NCBI GenBank assembly: GCA_030734395.1
Contig: JAUZTG010000020.1
Location: 1,054,001 to 1,118,000 of the forward strand
DNA: 64,000 nt
Reading direction: 5' to 3'
From: Sarocladium kiliense
Taxonomy: Eukaryota; Ascomycota; Sordariomycetes; Hypocreales; Sarocladiaceae
The notes under the pieces: model-generated
Told to the model about the DNA's origin: nothing
Seen by the model: only the letters and a program-made list of their open reading frames with translations
The model's database searches: none
Made by a program: the position numbers and the translations under genes
Shown: in pieces, positions 35,091-46,800 of the stretch
How the letters are laid out: the number at the start of each line of letters is the position of its first letter
Numbering within the stretch: position 1 is the stretch's first letter

Positions 35091-38000
35091 ACGGACAGGG
35101 CCAGTGGAGCTTAGAACGATTCATGACTGTTGGAAGCATGTTTGTCAGGGGCAGAGTGCCATTTGTGGGCGGCTGCTGGGCTAGACAGGCTGTATGAATG
35201 CGTAGTGAAGAGAGGACAACGGCTGGTTGGGGATGACTCTGCGGGGCTGGGACGGAGTATCTGGAGTTCTGCGACTCTTTTCTTCATTGTAGCTGATGGA
35301 AAGTCCAATGCATATCTATGTGGTCCAAGATCGGTAAATGGAGTCTGCTGGTTGAAGGTGGTTCTTTGTTCGTATCGACAGTGGCAAGCCTAGGGAAGAA
35401 ACGGCTAAGGCAATTCGCTTAACGCCCTATGTTTCCTTGAGCCAAGGATACAAGGCTAAGGTGCCGCGGGTCACGCCCAGCTTGCTTTGCACTCAGTGGA
35501 TCTTTGAATCATTTCAAACCGCGTATGCCACGTTCCGTGGTCCGCGTAGATCGTCTTTCGGGCTGCCGTGGACTCGGAGATCTTGGCTTCTTCGAGGGCA
35601 AACACTGCAAGCACTCTGAATGATATGAGGGAAACAGAAGCAGAATCACGAGGATGAGCGGACCTGAGTCGATACTAGGAAGTCAGGATTTTGTATAATG
35701 AGGTAGGGCCCTGGTTCACATCTGTCACAAGGAATAGTCTTAAGAGCGATATGTCAATGGCACGAAGTTCCAGCAAAATTGAAACCGATTTGTTAGCACC
35801 TAGATTATGAGCTGTCACTGAGCCTCTGACATCAGATAAGGCGGCTTGGCTAAAGTCAAGTCACATACTCAATCGCCATGTCCAGAATGTTGACATAGGG
35901 CAAGGGTAGACTCCAAATCCTCTGATCCAACTTCGATCTAGGGACCGGTCTCCATAACTGCCCTGATGATATCATTTCCATATTCAATTAAGGTACATAC
36001 GAGTGGTCATGTATAGATTTCTATCTTGTAAGGTAATTTGATGCGGGTACGTGGGCAACCGGAAATGAGAGCTCTTTAGCGGATAGCCGGACTCCGGTTT
36101 TTTTTTATCGAAAGTGAAGAAGGTGTGAATGATCCGCAGACACTTTCCTTTCCTCATGTCAGCTGGGTTGCTAGGGACTTCTTAGTGAGTGAATTGGGAG
36201 CCTGTCTATCCTAATTATGTTCAAAAGTGCCTGGTCTGGGCGGCCGCGGTGTGGGGTTGGAGATGGCTGGAGGTGTGAAGGGATCGTCGTTTGTGGACAT
36301 GGGAAGTGTTCTGCAGCCCAAGATCAGGAGGTAGCGAGGTACGAGTTTCCACTGCAGGTAAGCTTAAGATCGTGTTGGTCCAGTGGAAATGGTTCTTGTA
36401 GACGATAAGATTCGCGACTATGAGAGTGGTCTGCCGAATTGCCAGGTACAGGACCCTAGTTTTGCGGTCTTGACGTTGAGAGGATCGGGTATAGAGGTCC
36501 ACAGTCAGAGATGAGGTACAATACGATATCGGGTGGGTTTCGGCGACCAGGGTTCTTGTGGACTTGGTGGTGAGGGCAGGGATTGATTGTTGGGAATGGC
36601 CGTGCTGTCAAAGCTGCAAGTACCGAGCTGTGTGCTTGTGTGCGTGGTAGACCCCTCTTTGGAGGCGACGTCGGAATGAACTGAGGCCAGGCTGGCATTG
36701 TGAGCAGTGCACGCATGTCACGTCAGTCGATATAGCAGCACGGCTATAGCCCGAGTTCTTTTAACGCTCTGTCCACGAAAGACCGCAATGGCACTCTGCG
36801 TTGGTCGGCTATACCCCGCGAATTGAGAGATCAGGGGTGTGCAGCGTAAGTGCTCAGTGTGTGTCTGTTCACCGCCAAATGGAGCGAACAGCTTGTGGTT
36901 GACTTGCATGCAGCCAGCCACGGGCTGGGCCCCCCAAATACGGGTAGTTTTAATTGGCATGCAGCCACCCATCTCGGGGATCAAGAGGTTAGCCAACAGT
37001 CCGGCTCATTTTTCATGAGTGGTAGTCTGCTTCTGGGCCGATCAGACTGGCTGCTATTATCACTTCGTTGCCTTTCGGAGGATGTTGGCTAGTTTCGTTT
37101 TCTGTGGAATGCATTGACACGCGTCGGTGTCGCGTGTGTCCCGGGTTAAAAGGGGTAATCAAAAGTTTAATCGACGAGCCTTCCGACGCTTAACGCAACC
37201 TGAGGTCCAGTGGGTGACAAGTGCCCTGACCGACCTCGGGACCGGCGAAGGAAGTGTGGCGTGGCGGATGTAGCTGGTCCCTGAGGGGTTTGGTTCAGGG
37301 GTGCCCGTTGCCACCAATGGCTCACCCCGCAGGGCCGGAAGCGCCCCAAGTTGGAGGTCAGGGGGCCTGGACCGGGTCGGGTGCAGCGGAAACACCTGTG
37401 GGCAGCGACCTGTGTGCCCAGGGACTGACTGACTACTGACTTGACTCCAATGTTGCTGGGGATGGTTTATTATGGACCCTTGGTTCAGTCTCGAATGCCG
37501 GTCTCTTGTCATTCTTGCTGCAAACAGAGGGGACAGAGCAAGGCTTCACTGCCTCACGAAACAACGCAAAAGTGAGGGCATTCGCTTACTGAGCTGTAGT
37601 TAGGAGACAAGGTTAGGCCCAGTGCCTCGCCTCGTGTTGAAGGTTAATGCCGTTGCAGTAGTAAGGTAGGTAGTCATCAATCATGCCATGCTAAGGCACC
37701 TTACTCCGTACTTTACCTTGCCGTGCTATACCTACCTTAACCAAGGGTCGTGACCACTACCGCCACCCGTCCGTCGCTTGCTTTCCCCAATTCCCCTCTT
37801 CTTCCTCCTCGTCTGTTTGCCCCTCGACTAAATTCGATCAAACGGCACAAAGGGCTCCTCCAAGTCAATTTAGAAGTGGCCGTTGCTGCTACTCTCGCGC
37901 TGTCGAGGTCCCTGTGCTGCACCTAATTTGTGGCTTCGGACTTCCAGGTTGCCCCTCCTGCTCTTGCCCACAGCTCCGTCTCTCTTTCGCCTTCTTCTCA

Positions 38001-38680
38001 GCTCTTCTCTTCTGGCAGCCAGCACCAGATCGTCCGTCCATCTGCCGCTCGAAACCCTTTTCCACCAAAAAGTACATCCCATCCCCCTTTTCTTCCCTCC
38101 CTCGCCTCTCCCACTGTCCATCGCCATCTCCATCTTTCGGTCAACAACCCCTGCGAGCGTCCGATCCATCCATCGACTACCTTCTTCTACCCCAGCAAAA
38201 AACCACCAGCAGCATCCACGTTACCACTCACTACTAGCCACCATCAGCTGTGTGCCTCAACTCCTCAGCGTCCTGCTCATCACCTCCTTTCCGTCCGGTC
38301 TGGTCCTGTCGCAGCTTATTTGTTTCTCCTGGCTGGAATGGACTGACGCCTACGCCCGTTTCGATCTCTTCGATCCCTGGCAGCACGACATCTCACATCC
38401 AGCAAATACCACCGTACTGTACATACCTGAGCCCTTGTGCCTGGCCCTCCACGCACGTATCACCATTGCCTAGGCCCCTCCACACAAATCTATCTGCTGC
38501 GATACGTACCTCGACCACCGCAACCCCGGCCAAGCGCTTCCTGCAGCCCTTTTTCTCGGCCCTCAAGGCTTTGGCCAGCATCATCACCACTACTACCACG
38601 CCTCGACTCAGCCTTTCACTCTTCTCAACGATCCTAAGAGGCCAGGCTCATAGGTCAATTCGATCCGACTAGCGCCCATC
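35091..38680. other. Large intergenic region upstream of PAL1
   Basis: About 3.6 kb without a recognisable gene. It contains an 11-bp direct repeat GCATGCAGCCA (near 36906 and 36958), an inverted repeat at 37662-37739, and from ~37760 to 38680 a strongly C/T-rich stretch that should be the PAL1 promoter and long leader. The 196- and 140-codon frames in the CT-rich part are low complexity and overlap each other. Confidence 0.55.
37662..37739. promoter_or_regulatory. Inverted repeat with clustered TACCTTA/TAAGGTA motifs
   Basis: Perfect 11-bp inverted repeat: TAAGGTAGGTA at 37662-37672 and TACCTACCTTA at 37729-37739, separated by 56 bp that hold further partial copies (CACCTTA, TTACCTT). It lies about 0.95 kb upstream of the PAL1 start, just before the CT-rich leader. 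A regulatory function is inference; it could also be a remnant of a small mobile element. Confidence 0.5.
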
Positions 38681-41052
38681 ATGGCTGCTGCCAACTCTCC
38701 TCCATCAGGTACGCCATTGATCCCATCATTGAAGACCACACCCCCTTTGCTTGTCTGCTCCCTCTTTTCCGCATTCCCCTGCCCCATTCACTGCCAATTC
38801 CCCTCCCTCGCGAAACGCCAGAGACCAGACCCTCTCTCCCGTGTTTGCAATCGGATTGGCAGTGCCTCGCTCCGGCCTGAGCGCAGTCGCACGACCCTCT
38901 TGCCGTTGCAAAAGCTCCTAAGATCGGCCTGCCGCCCGCCTCTGCCATTGCACCACCACCATCCAAGGGCGATCAACACCACACGTCAAGCATCCAGCGA
39001 AGCAAACTTGGCAAATCCACAATACGTACCCCCGACATCCACGGGGATCCATTGGCCGCCGCGAATCTTGTGCCCTGTTATCTCCCCTCTCATCCAAGCG
39101 CCACCCTCATCTTGTTTCATGTCGCACCTGCTTCTGCCCGTCACATCATCATTCTTGTCATATGCTGCCAGCCGCCCGTGCCTTTCGCCTTGTCTTGCCC
39201 TTTAACAACCCTGCCTTGTGGTTCTGCCCTCATTGCTATCATTGACTGACCGCCTCTGCCAACATCATCAGGCCAGGAGCCCATTGGACTCTCCATCAAC
39301 CTCTCCTCCAACAATCCCTTTCGCAATCGCGCTGCTTCTCCCGCTTCGCCTGCATCGCCCTTCGACGACCCTCCTCCGCGCCCCCTCTCCAGAAACCCAT
39401 TCCTTGACGCCCCGCCTCCCGTGCGATCTCCTGGGGCCATGTCGACCCAATCCGACCCAAAGAGCCTTACGGCGGAGGACATCTTCGTATGTAGCCCCCC
39501 CTTCCTGATCATTTCCCCTGATGCTTTACCTGGACGAAGCATACTTGCGTTTGTGGAAGGCAGGCCCCCAAGACCCAGCGTCCCGGCACAATGTCTCACC
39601 CCGGGCAACGCTACAGACAGTGCTACCACATGCGTGTGATGCATACTAACGTGCATTCCACAGGACTCCCTCACTCTCGACGATAAGAAAACGAACCAGC
39701 CCCCCTCCTCGCTGCGCCCGCAGGGAAATGTTGCCTCTGAATCTAAACGTCCTGAGAACAGCCGGCCGCCACAAGGAAACTCTCGCCACCGTCCTACGCG
39801 ATCACAAGAAGAGGCTCTTAGGGCTAGGAAGCTTCAAGGCGCCCCTCCTCCACGACCGGGTAACTCCCCTCAACGCCGACCGCCACAAAGACGACCTCGT
39901 CGCAATTCTGAGTCTTCCGTTATGGATCTCGGCACCCTTACAGAGGAGGAGAAGAAGATGATCGAGGCTAAGCGACGGGAGCGACGTAGAGCTGAAGCTC
40001 GCGAAGCGGCCGCTCGTGATGGCAAGGCTCCCGAAGGCAGCTCTCGCGAGGGCAAGGCTCGGGAGGGTAAGCCACGCGATGGTAGCGAGAACCGCGATGG
40101 GCTACCACGGAAGCCTAGGGACAAGTCGCACAGGCCAAGCCGCCGTATGGACATTATTGATCAGCTGGATGCCACCAGTATCTACGGCACTGGACGTATG
40201 TTCTGCCCTTGACATCATTCTCTACATCAGCCACTGACTGAGAATTTAACAGTTTTCCACCACGATGGTCCGTTCGACGCTCTCAACCCCCACCGCAACC
40301 GGAGTGGTCGCCGAGCTCCAATGCAGGCTTTCCCCAAGGATTCCATGAACATGTCGCTTGGCGGGAGCGGTCCCCTTAACAAGACTCCCGACCACGCCAC
40401 TTTCATGGGCAACCACGACGAGGAGGCTTTCCGTGACTGGGCCAACAGCAGAAAGGGTCGCAATGGCGGCTCATCTACTGAAGTCCCTATCTTCGACCCA
40501 ATCGCCCGAGGCGAGGTTGTTCATGGAGACGAAAGCGTGGGCTTGGGAACGTCTACCTTCCTGGAAGGTACACCCGCAGCCCGAGCTGCCATTGCGCAAC
40601 AGGCTCAGGAGGAAGCGACTCTGGGGCTCCAGCGCAAGAAGTCTCTGGCACAGCGCATACGCCCTTTCAAGGGCTCACGAGAGTATGGCAATCCTAACCG
40701 CATGCGATCACCTGACGGAGTTCAGTCGGCTGGGCTGCAGTCGGGAGGCAGCGGCTCTGGCGAAGCCAACCCCTTCTTCAACGAATATAGCAAAGGGGAA
40801 GAGAGCATCAGTGTGAGGCGCGATGGCGCCCTCTCGCCCACCAGCCCCCCACCGCCGAGGCGAGGTTCTGCAGGCGTGCCGCTTGAGCGGCGTGTGACCA
40901 CCGACGCCACGCCTACCCCTGATGAGCCTGCGGCATCCAAGCCGACGGGCTTCATTGGCCGCATGAAGAGTTTGAAGGGCCCAAGGCGACCGAAGAATGT
41001 CGAGCCTCAGCCAGCAGATGATCCCCCTTCGTATCCCGGAACAGCTGTCTAG
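38681..41052 (+). CDS. pal1: Pal1 cell morphology protein
   Basis: Four exons: 38681-38708, 39272-39486, 39664-40195, 40253-41052 (524 aa). Every junction preserves frame (for example SIYGTG|LFHHDGPFDA). The Pal1 domain (~235-400) is recognisable by RRMDIIDQLDATSIYG, LFHHDGPFDALNPHRNR, and later SLAQRIRPFKGSREYGNP. The N-terminus (LSINLSSNNPFRNR) carries NPF tripeptides, at SSNNPF and RNPF, which are EH-domain ligands; this fits the known link of Pal1-family proteins to early endocytic coats and cell polarity. A basic Arg/Lys/Glu helix (EEEKKMIEAKRRERRR) precedes the domain. The first intron is long (563 nt) after a 28-nt first exon. The C-terminus ends PSYPGTAV. Confidence 0.9.
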
Positions 41053-41652
41053 TGGAGGTTGAGTACGTGGCGAGGAGAACAATCAGCCGATACCCCGCGA
41101 TCACCGGATAGCTATGAAGCCCAATATTCAGTGGCAGATGCTGAGGAAACAACCCCATTCGCAAGTGGTGAGCCGTTGAGCCCATATTCGGTAGATTCTA
41201 CAACTGTGCTGCGTCCGGTCTTTCCGGACGAGCCTCCGCCTTATGGAGACCTTCCTGTCCATTACAGACGACGTACTACTATTTTGAGCGGCGCAAAACT
41301 CACAGCGTGTACGGAGGAGACATTGTGAATACCACAACACCGATTTCCTTGACGTTCTATTCTTGGAGGACGACCTGAGGCTGTTGGTCAGATTGGGGAA
41401 ATGGCTATGGTGCGACGGAGAGATGCATTGGAAGAAAACGTCGTGGTAGTAGATAGTAAGAGCATGCAGACAGCTGGAGGTGTCAGGCTGGTTTGGGCGT
41501 ACGGATTGTCGAATAGATACCTACATTGGCAAAGCACTACGATGATTATCTTGGAGCCCTAAATGACTTATTGCCGTATACTTGAAAGATTTCGTGCTGA
41601 CAGGTAAGGCGCTTCTATTTAATTGCAAAGAGCAACTGGTGACAGCAGCACC
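41053..41652. other. Intergenic spacer after pal1
   Basis: 600 bp with the 3' flank of pal1 and the start of the next gene's leader. A frame of 89 codons at 41059-41328 has no recognisable motif. Confidence 0.5.
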
Positions 41653-41841
41653 ATGGATGCGACCCTCTTGCCTGCCTCTCACCTAACCTACACTTTTCAC
41701 CAATATCCGGAGACTCAGCCACTTCGTCTGCCTGCGTCATCCAGCAAATCGACCTCTCTTCACACGGATGTACGAAATGGCATGATTGAATCTCATATCA
41801 GCTCTTCTTTGACACCAACATCGCCGGGTCCCAAGCAATGA
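41653..41841 (+). other. In-frame upstream ORF before the Rad51-like gene
   Basis: An ATG at 41653 opens a 62-codon frame that ends at TGA 41839-41841, in the same phase as the ATG at 41857 of the main gene, with only five codons between. It could be an upstream ORF, an N-terminal exon whose joining I could not resolve, or the product of a sequence error. A second short frame (ATG 41838) overlaps it in another phase. Confidence 0.35.
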
Positions 41842-41856
41842 CGTCAAGGTACGAAG

Positions 41857-43263
41857 ATGCACCCGCAAGCTTCTTCTCAGACAAGCTCTCATTTCCCTCT
41901 CGAACCCATCTCAGCGGACATTCTAGCCGAGAATGAGCTGCGACGGAGAAACGAAGCCAGAGCGTTTGGGTTGGTGAGGAGTGGGTGTAAGGAGGTGGAT
42001 GGGTACGTCCTCCAGGGAGGGCTGGAGAGGGGAGGCGTTGTTGGGGTGAGTTCGGAGGAGGAAGGATTTGGGTTGTTGGTAAGTGAACAACACATTCCCG
42101 TTTGTGACAAAGAGTTCGTTTCTTCTGATGCTGGAATGAACTAGATGGGCCTGCAAATGCTGGCCCTTGGACTATGTGAAGGGAGTGTTGGGAAGGGGAT
42201 GGTGATCACCCCGAGGCCGGTGATGGGAATCGTTGGGGAGCTAAGGGATGCTGTGAGACGGGAGATCGAGAGACAGGATTGTGAAGAGAATGAAGGGAGT
42301 AATGTGAAAGAGAAAGGGCAGGAGATGAAGGAGAAGACCAGGACTTGTTTGGACAGAGTGATGCTGTCGCAGGTATTTGATGTTGATGGTTTATGGGAGG
42401 TTCTTGCTGAGCTTGACGAGCCAGAAGAAAACCCCAGTCACGGAGATGAGCCTGAAGAGGGAAAGGGAACTATGCAGGGGAAAGAGGCAGATGAGGAAGA
42501 CAGGCCTGTGCTGGAGGTTAAGGACAGCCAGGAGGACGACGATTCTCCTTTACCAACCCCAGGCCCAGAACCAACCAGCGAGACAGCGGCGAAACCGCAG
42601 CGAGAAGAAGACAAAACAGCACCACAGAAACAACCACCGGCCTTCATTCTCATCACACACTTCTCTACCCTACTTACCAGCCTGTTCACCCACCGAGAGA
42701 AATCCGCCGCTCACTCCCTCCTCCAACTGCTCTCCTCCCGACTACGGTATCTCTCCCGGAGCCTCCCGTCTCAACCACTGATCATGCTTCTCAACTCAAC
42801 AACCACGTCATCTGATCAAGCTACAACGCAGCAGCAGCAAAAACGGGACCGAGATGGTGGAAGCAGGGGCTCAAGAAGGCCGCTGGATGCTACGTTGAGG
42901 TCAGTGTTCAACCCACCAGAGCTACCAGGTGTTCAAGGATACGTGTCAAAAGCAGCGGCAGAGTACCTGAGGAGGAACAAACCTGTGTTCGGGCTGGTCT
43001 TCTCGCAGTTGCTGGATGTGCATCTGCTTTGTACACGCGGGGAGGATGACGGGAAGGGTGGGCATGAGGATCTGACTGTTGTGGAGGTTCTTTTGGATGA
43101 GATGGGGGTTTGGGAGGGGAGGATGGGGAAGAGAAGGGATAGGGAGCAGAGATGGGGGGCGGTGAAGGTGGAAAGGGGACGGGTGGTTGATGGGTTGGAG
43201 GAGGGGAGGAAGGTCCTAGAGGATGTGAGGATCGTTGCTGGCTTTGGAGGACCGAGGGTATGA
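41857..43263 (+). CDS. RecA/Rad51-like protein lacking a P-loop
   Basis: Two exons: 41857-42078 and 42145-43263 (446 aa; 66-nt intron). The pattern resembles a RecA-fold core: residues ~49-72 have GYVLQGGLERGGVVGVSS in the place where Rad51-type proteins carry Walker A, but there is no GKT/GKS. ILITHFSTLLTSLF at ~265 could correspond to a Walker B strand, and LIMLLNST and QLLDVHLLCTR to later core strands. The middle (~100-260) is an acidic, disordered insert. I recall similar fungal proteins described as Rad51-like, but that is from memory. If right, it may be a non-ATPase Rad51 paralogue of the Psy3/Csm2/Rlp1 sort. The start is uncertain because of the in-frame upstream ORF. Confidence 0.65.
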
Positions 43264-43816
43264 AGAATGAATTACGGACTCATAATGCCTTCAGGGTCAA
43301 GGCCTTGTTCGTGAAGAGATCATGACGCACCTGGCACAGACAAGCATCACGCATCACGAACGATCATCACCACATACAATGCTGTTCCGTCGAGTATCAC
43401 GTTATTATTAATTTCGGATGTGAAAGGCAGAGAAGAAGCGGCCCCAAGAAAGAACCCTCCGCAGAACACAACATGTTGCCAGCAGCCAAAAACAGAGTCG
43501 GGAGTACGAGAGCCGCAAAGCTGTGTGCAGAGACGGTAAAAGCCAAAAAAAAAAAAAAAAAACAAGACCGACTCAGAAAATCGCAAAATTCCGCCGCCAA
43601 TCTTCTGATCTTTCCCTCTTCTCTTGACACTTCCTTTCGCTCTTTTTGAGTCCTCACGCACACACTTTGCCTCGCGAACACAAAATCAACAATCCGAAAA
43701 AAGGGCGGGCAACATGAAGATAGAACAAATGTTGTATGCAATGAATGGATGTAGGAGGTGAGAAGCCGGCTTCGTGATTCTGCGAGAAAGCATTTGGGGG
43801 AAAGCGACAGGTCTTC
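43264..43816. other. Convergent 3' spacer
   Basis: 553 bp between the stops of the Rad51-like gene (plus) and ROM2 (minus). Contains an 18-A tract on the plus strand. No gene is seen. Confidence 0.55.
43545..43562. repeat. Poly-A tract (18 A)
   Basis: Run of 18 adenines on the plus strand, so poly-T in the sense of ROM2, within or just beyond the ROM2 3'UTR. Simple homopolymer. Confidence 0.85.
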
Positions 43817-46800
43817 TCATCTGGACGACGAAAGCCCTGGTTGCGGTGGCGCACTGAAGATTTCTGACTTGCGACTGTTCTTCCAGAAGTCAATTGCTTC
43901 GACAACGTCCTCTCCCTTCTCGTCCTCGTATGCAAAGATGATCTGTTCCATGTTAGCTTCCGAAACTGTATAACGTCAGGGCCTGGGAGACATGCCTCAT
44001 GTGTACTGCTGTGGAGCATCCGAATGTTTTTATGCGGCACGATATGCACCGCCCCGTTCTCGATGTTTCTGAGCTCGATGAAGTTGGGTTCGAATGCCAG
44101 GATCCACGGATAGCTGAGCGCAAAGCTAATGGGTGTACCCTCCCAATCAATGCGCCATTCTGGTCTTGCTCGCCATCCGTTACGGTTGACGAAGAAGGAG
44201 AACTCAGAGTAGTTGAGCAAGAATTCGCCATTGAGACGCTCAATGTGGATGGGCTTGACGTTCTCCTTGCGCGCGACGAAGTCAAGGGAAGTATCGGCTT
44301 GATCGAGCAGGGATTGCGTCTCGAGAGTCTCAAGTGAGACGACCTCAAAGCCACGGGCGCAGGCAACACAGAGTTTTGACTTGAGGAAGTGCACGGAGGA
44401 GGATTCAGTAGGAATGTAGAACTCCTTGAAGGGCTTGAGCTCATCCTGCCCACCTGCCATGAACTTGCCGAGACCCTTCTGCTTCTTGCCCTTGGTCATG
44501 GCATCGTTGGGCTCAAAGACCTTAATGGTCGTGGACAAGGCAGATGACTTGACGCAGCACACCAGGTGTCGGCCAAGGCAAATACCCGTCTTGAAGAAGT
44601 TGCAGTGGTTCTGAATCTTCTTGGGACGTTTTGAGAGCGCCGGCTCGTCGGGGTTCAGAGAAGACATGGGGTAGGACTGTAGTGTCTTGTTTGAGAGAAC
44701 GAGCAGCAAGGAGTACTCCTCGAGAATCTCGATCTGCGTGACGTTGGTAGGTTCCAAGACTCTTCTCGGGATCTGGTCCTTGTTCTTCCGTTCGGACAGG
44801 TAAATTCCGTTGTTCGTGCCGTACAGCAGCTTCCGTCCACCATCTATAGTCTGTTAGCAAGAGCGCAACTCCATCTTGAGCGACAAGAACGTACCGAATG
44901 GCATGACGCAGTTAACCTGGTTAGCGCCCATGAAGAAGTTCTCCGAGATGACGGTAGTGTTGAAGAAGTCCGCACGTGCCCTTAACCTCGTCTGAGCGTT
45001 GTCGATGTATTCCAACCACTTCTTGCGAGCCGAAGAGTTCGAAGCATACAAGGTCAGCTCGTAACCTGCCTTACCCAGATGGCGGAAGGTAATAGGGAAA
45101 CCGTCCCCCTTCTTGAGATCAGGGTTCGTGCGGATGCTGGGTATTAAGCTGGAAGAAGAACGCTTAACAGAACCTTGCTGAGGTATGACTTCGTCCATCT
45201 CCCTGATATCGAGCAGTTCCAGCGGGATGGGCCGCTTGTAAGCCTTAATCTCTTCGCTCTTGCCGCTCTGCTTGACACGCACGAGAAGCACCGCATGATC
45301 GAACAGGAAAGCTGTTATCTCCGACGGATCTGTGGGCGATTTCTTGAACTGGCTCTTGAATACGAGCTCTCGGCCATCCTCTGTCAGCTTGAGATCAACC
45401 CGCTCGTTGGGGCGGAAGCGCAGTTGCTCGTGCAATCTTCTGAGGTTGAACCGGTTCTCTGCCTTTCCGGACTCGGCATTGACCCGACTGAGGAGATCTC
45501 GGATCATAGTCAACACCTTAGGGATGTCCTCCTTGTCTGGATTGCCATCCTCGGTGTACTTGAGCACGTTCTCAAGCAATAGCGGATATCGCGCCAGACG
45601 GGTAGTGGGCTTGGTCAGGTAACCGTTCAGCTCAAGCTTTCGGGATTCTTTCCGACGCTCAATCTCGTCGACGAACTTAGAGAAGTAGGGGTTGATCGAG
45701 CGCTCGTTCTCGAATTCGAACTTTCCCTCCAGTTGCTTGGACCCATACCAGATGAAAGGCTCAAATTGAGGAACATAGTCGAGGAAGATATCACCAATAT
45801 TGTGCACAATAGGCTCTTTCTGTTGGCGGCTGGTGAGGGACGTGGCGAACCGGGAGCTGACAGTGTGAATGCTCGGGTGGTCGATGATGTTGCTGAAAAT
45901 CGTCTTGACGACTTTATCGCGACGATTGACAGGGATCGGGGACGCCTTGGATCGCAGGGGTAGAACCCAGAAGTCGCGGAGGTACTCAAGATCTTTGACG
46001 AAGTCACGCTCCGTGTAGCAGATCTCGGAGATAACCTCTTGTCTCTTCTTCTCCCTCTCGTCAACCTTGTCAGCCACCTCTTTCGGAACGGAGTTGATCC
46101 AAAGCTTCTGCTCATCCGTCTGCTCAATCTCGTCATCATTGATGTTTGCGGAGTCCTCCTTTCGCAAACCAGGGTTGATCTTCAAGTTAAGCCGCGAGAC
46201 CTGCTCCAACCGGCGGGGGCATGCAATGGAATAGCACAACTGATCTCTCGTACACGTGGGTGAGTAGCACTCCGAAAGCAGCACGAACACACCGTTGACA
46301 GCACTGGCGTTAGTGTCTGCGGGCTCGTCCATCATTGTTTCCCTAAATTGGTACATTTCCGCCGCAGAATCTCTGAGGCGATGCTCGTATGTAACGTCGT
46401 GGAAGAACTTTTGCGCATCCAGAGCTCTGCCCAACAACAACGCCAGGTTTCGATCCGTTGTCCGGATGATGTAGGAAAGCACATCGACTGCTTCGGAACC
46501 ACTGAAAGCATTCTTGTAAGCAAGCTCGTTCTTCGTCCGTTCGCCGGTGATAATTTTTTGTTGAAAGCAGTCTGCCACCCGAGAGAGCAACGCAGGATAG
46601 ACAAGGGGTGGGCGAATCCTCCCAGCGGTACTGGGCCGCTGGCTTTCTATTGACTTGCTTCGCGAGGGGCGTTGAACGAGAGTCGAGGCATCGGACTCGG
46701 AAGGTGTTATCGTGGGCGCAATACTAGAAGCCATAGACATGCTGCGTCCGTGATCGCCTCCGCCCGTAGAGGAAGCCATGCTAGTCGTCCTTGTTTGAGC

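Noticed and set aside
37883..39205. Long frames in the CT-rich DNA around the pal1 start
   Set aside because: Several phases are open simultaneously because the DNA is pyrimidine-rich; the part after 38708 is intron by splice logic and protein continuity.
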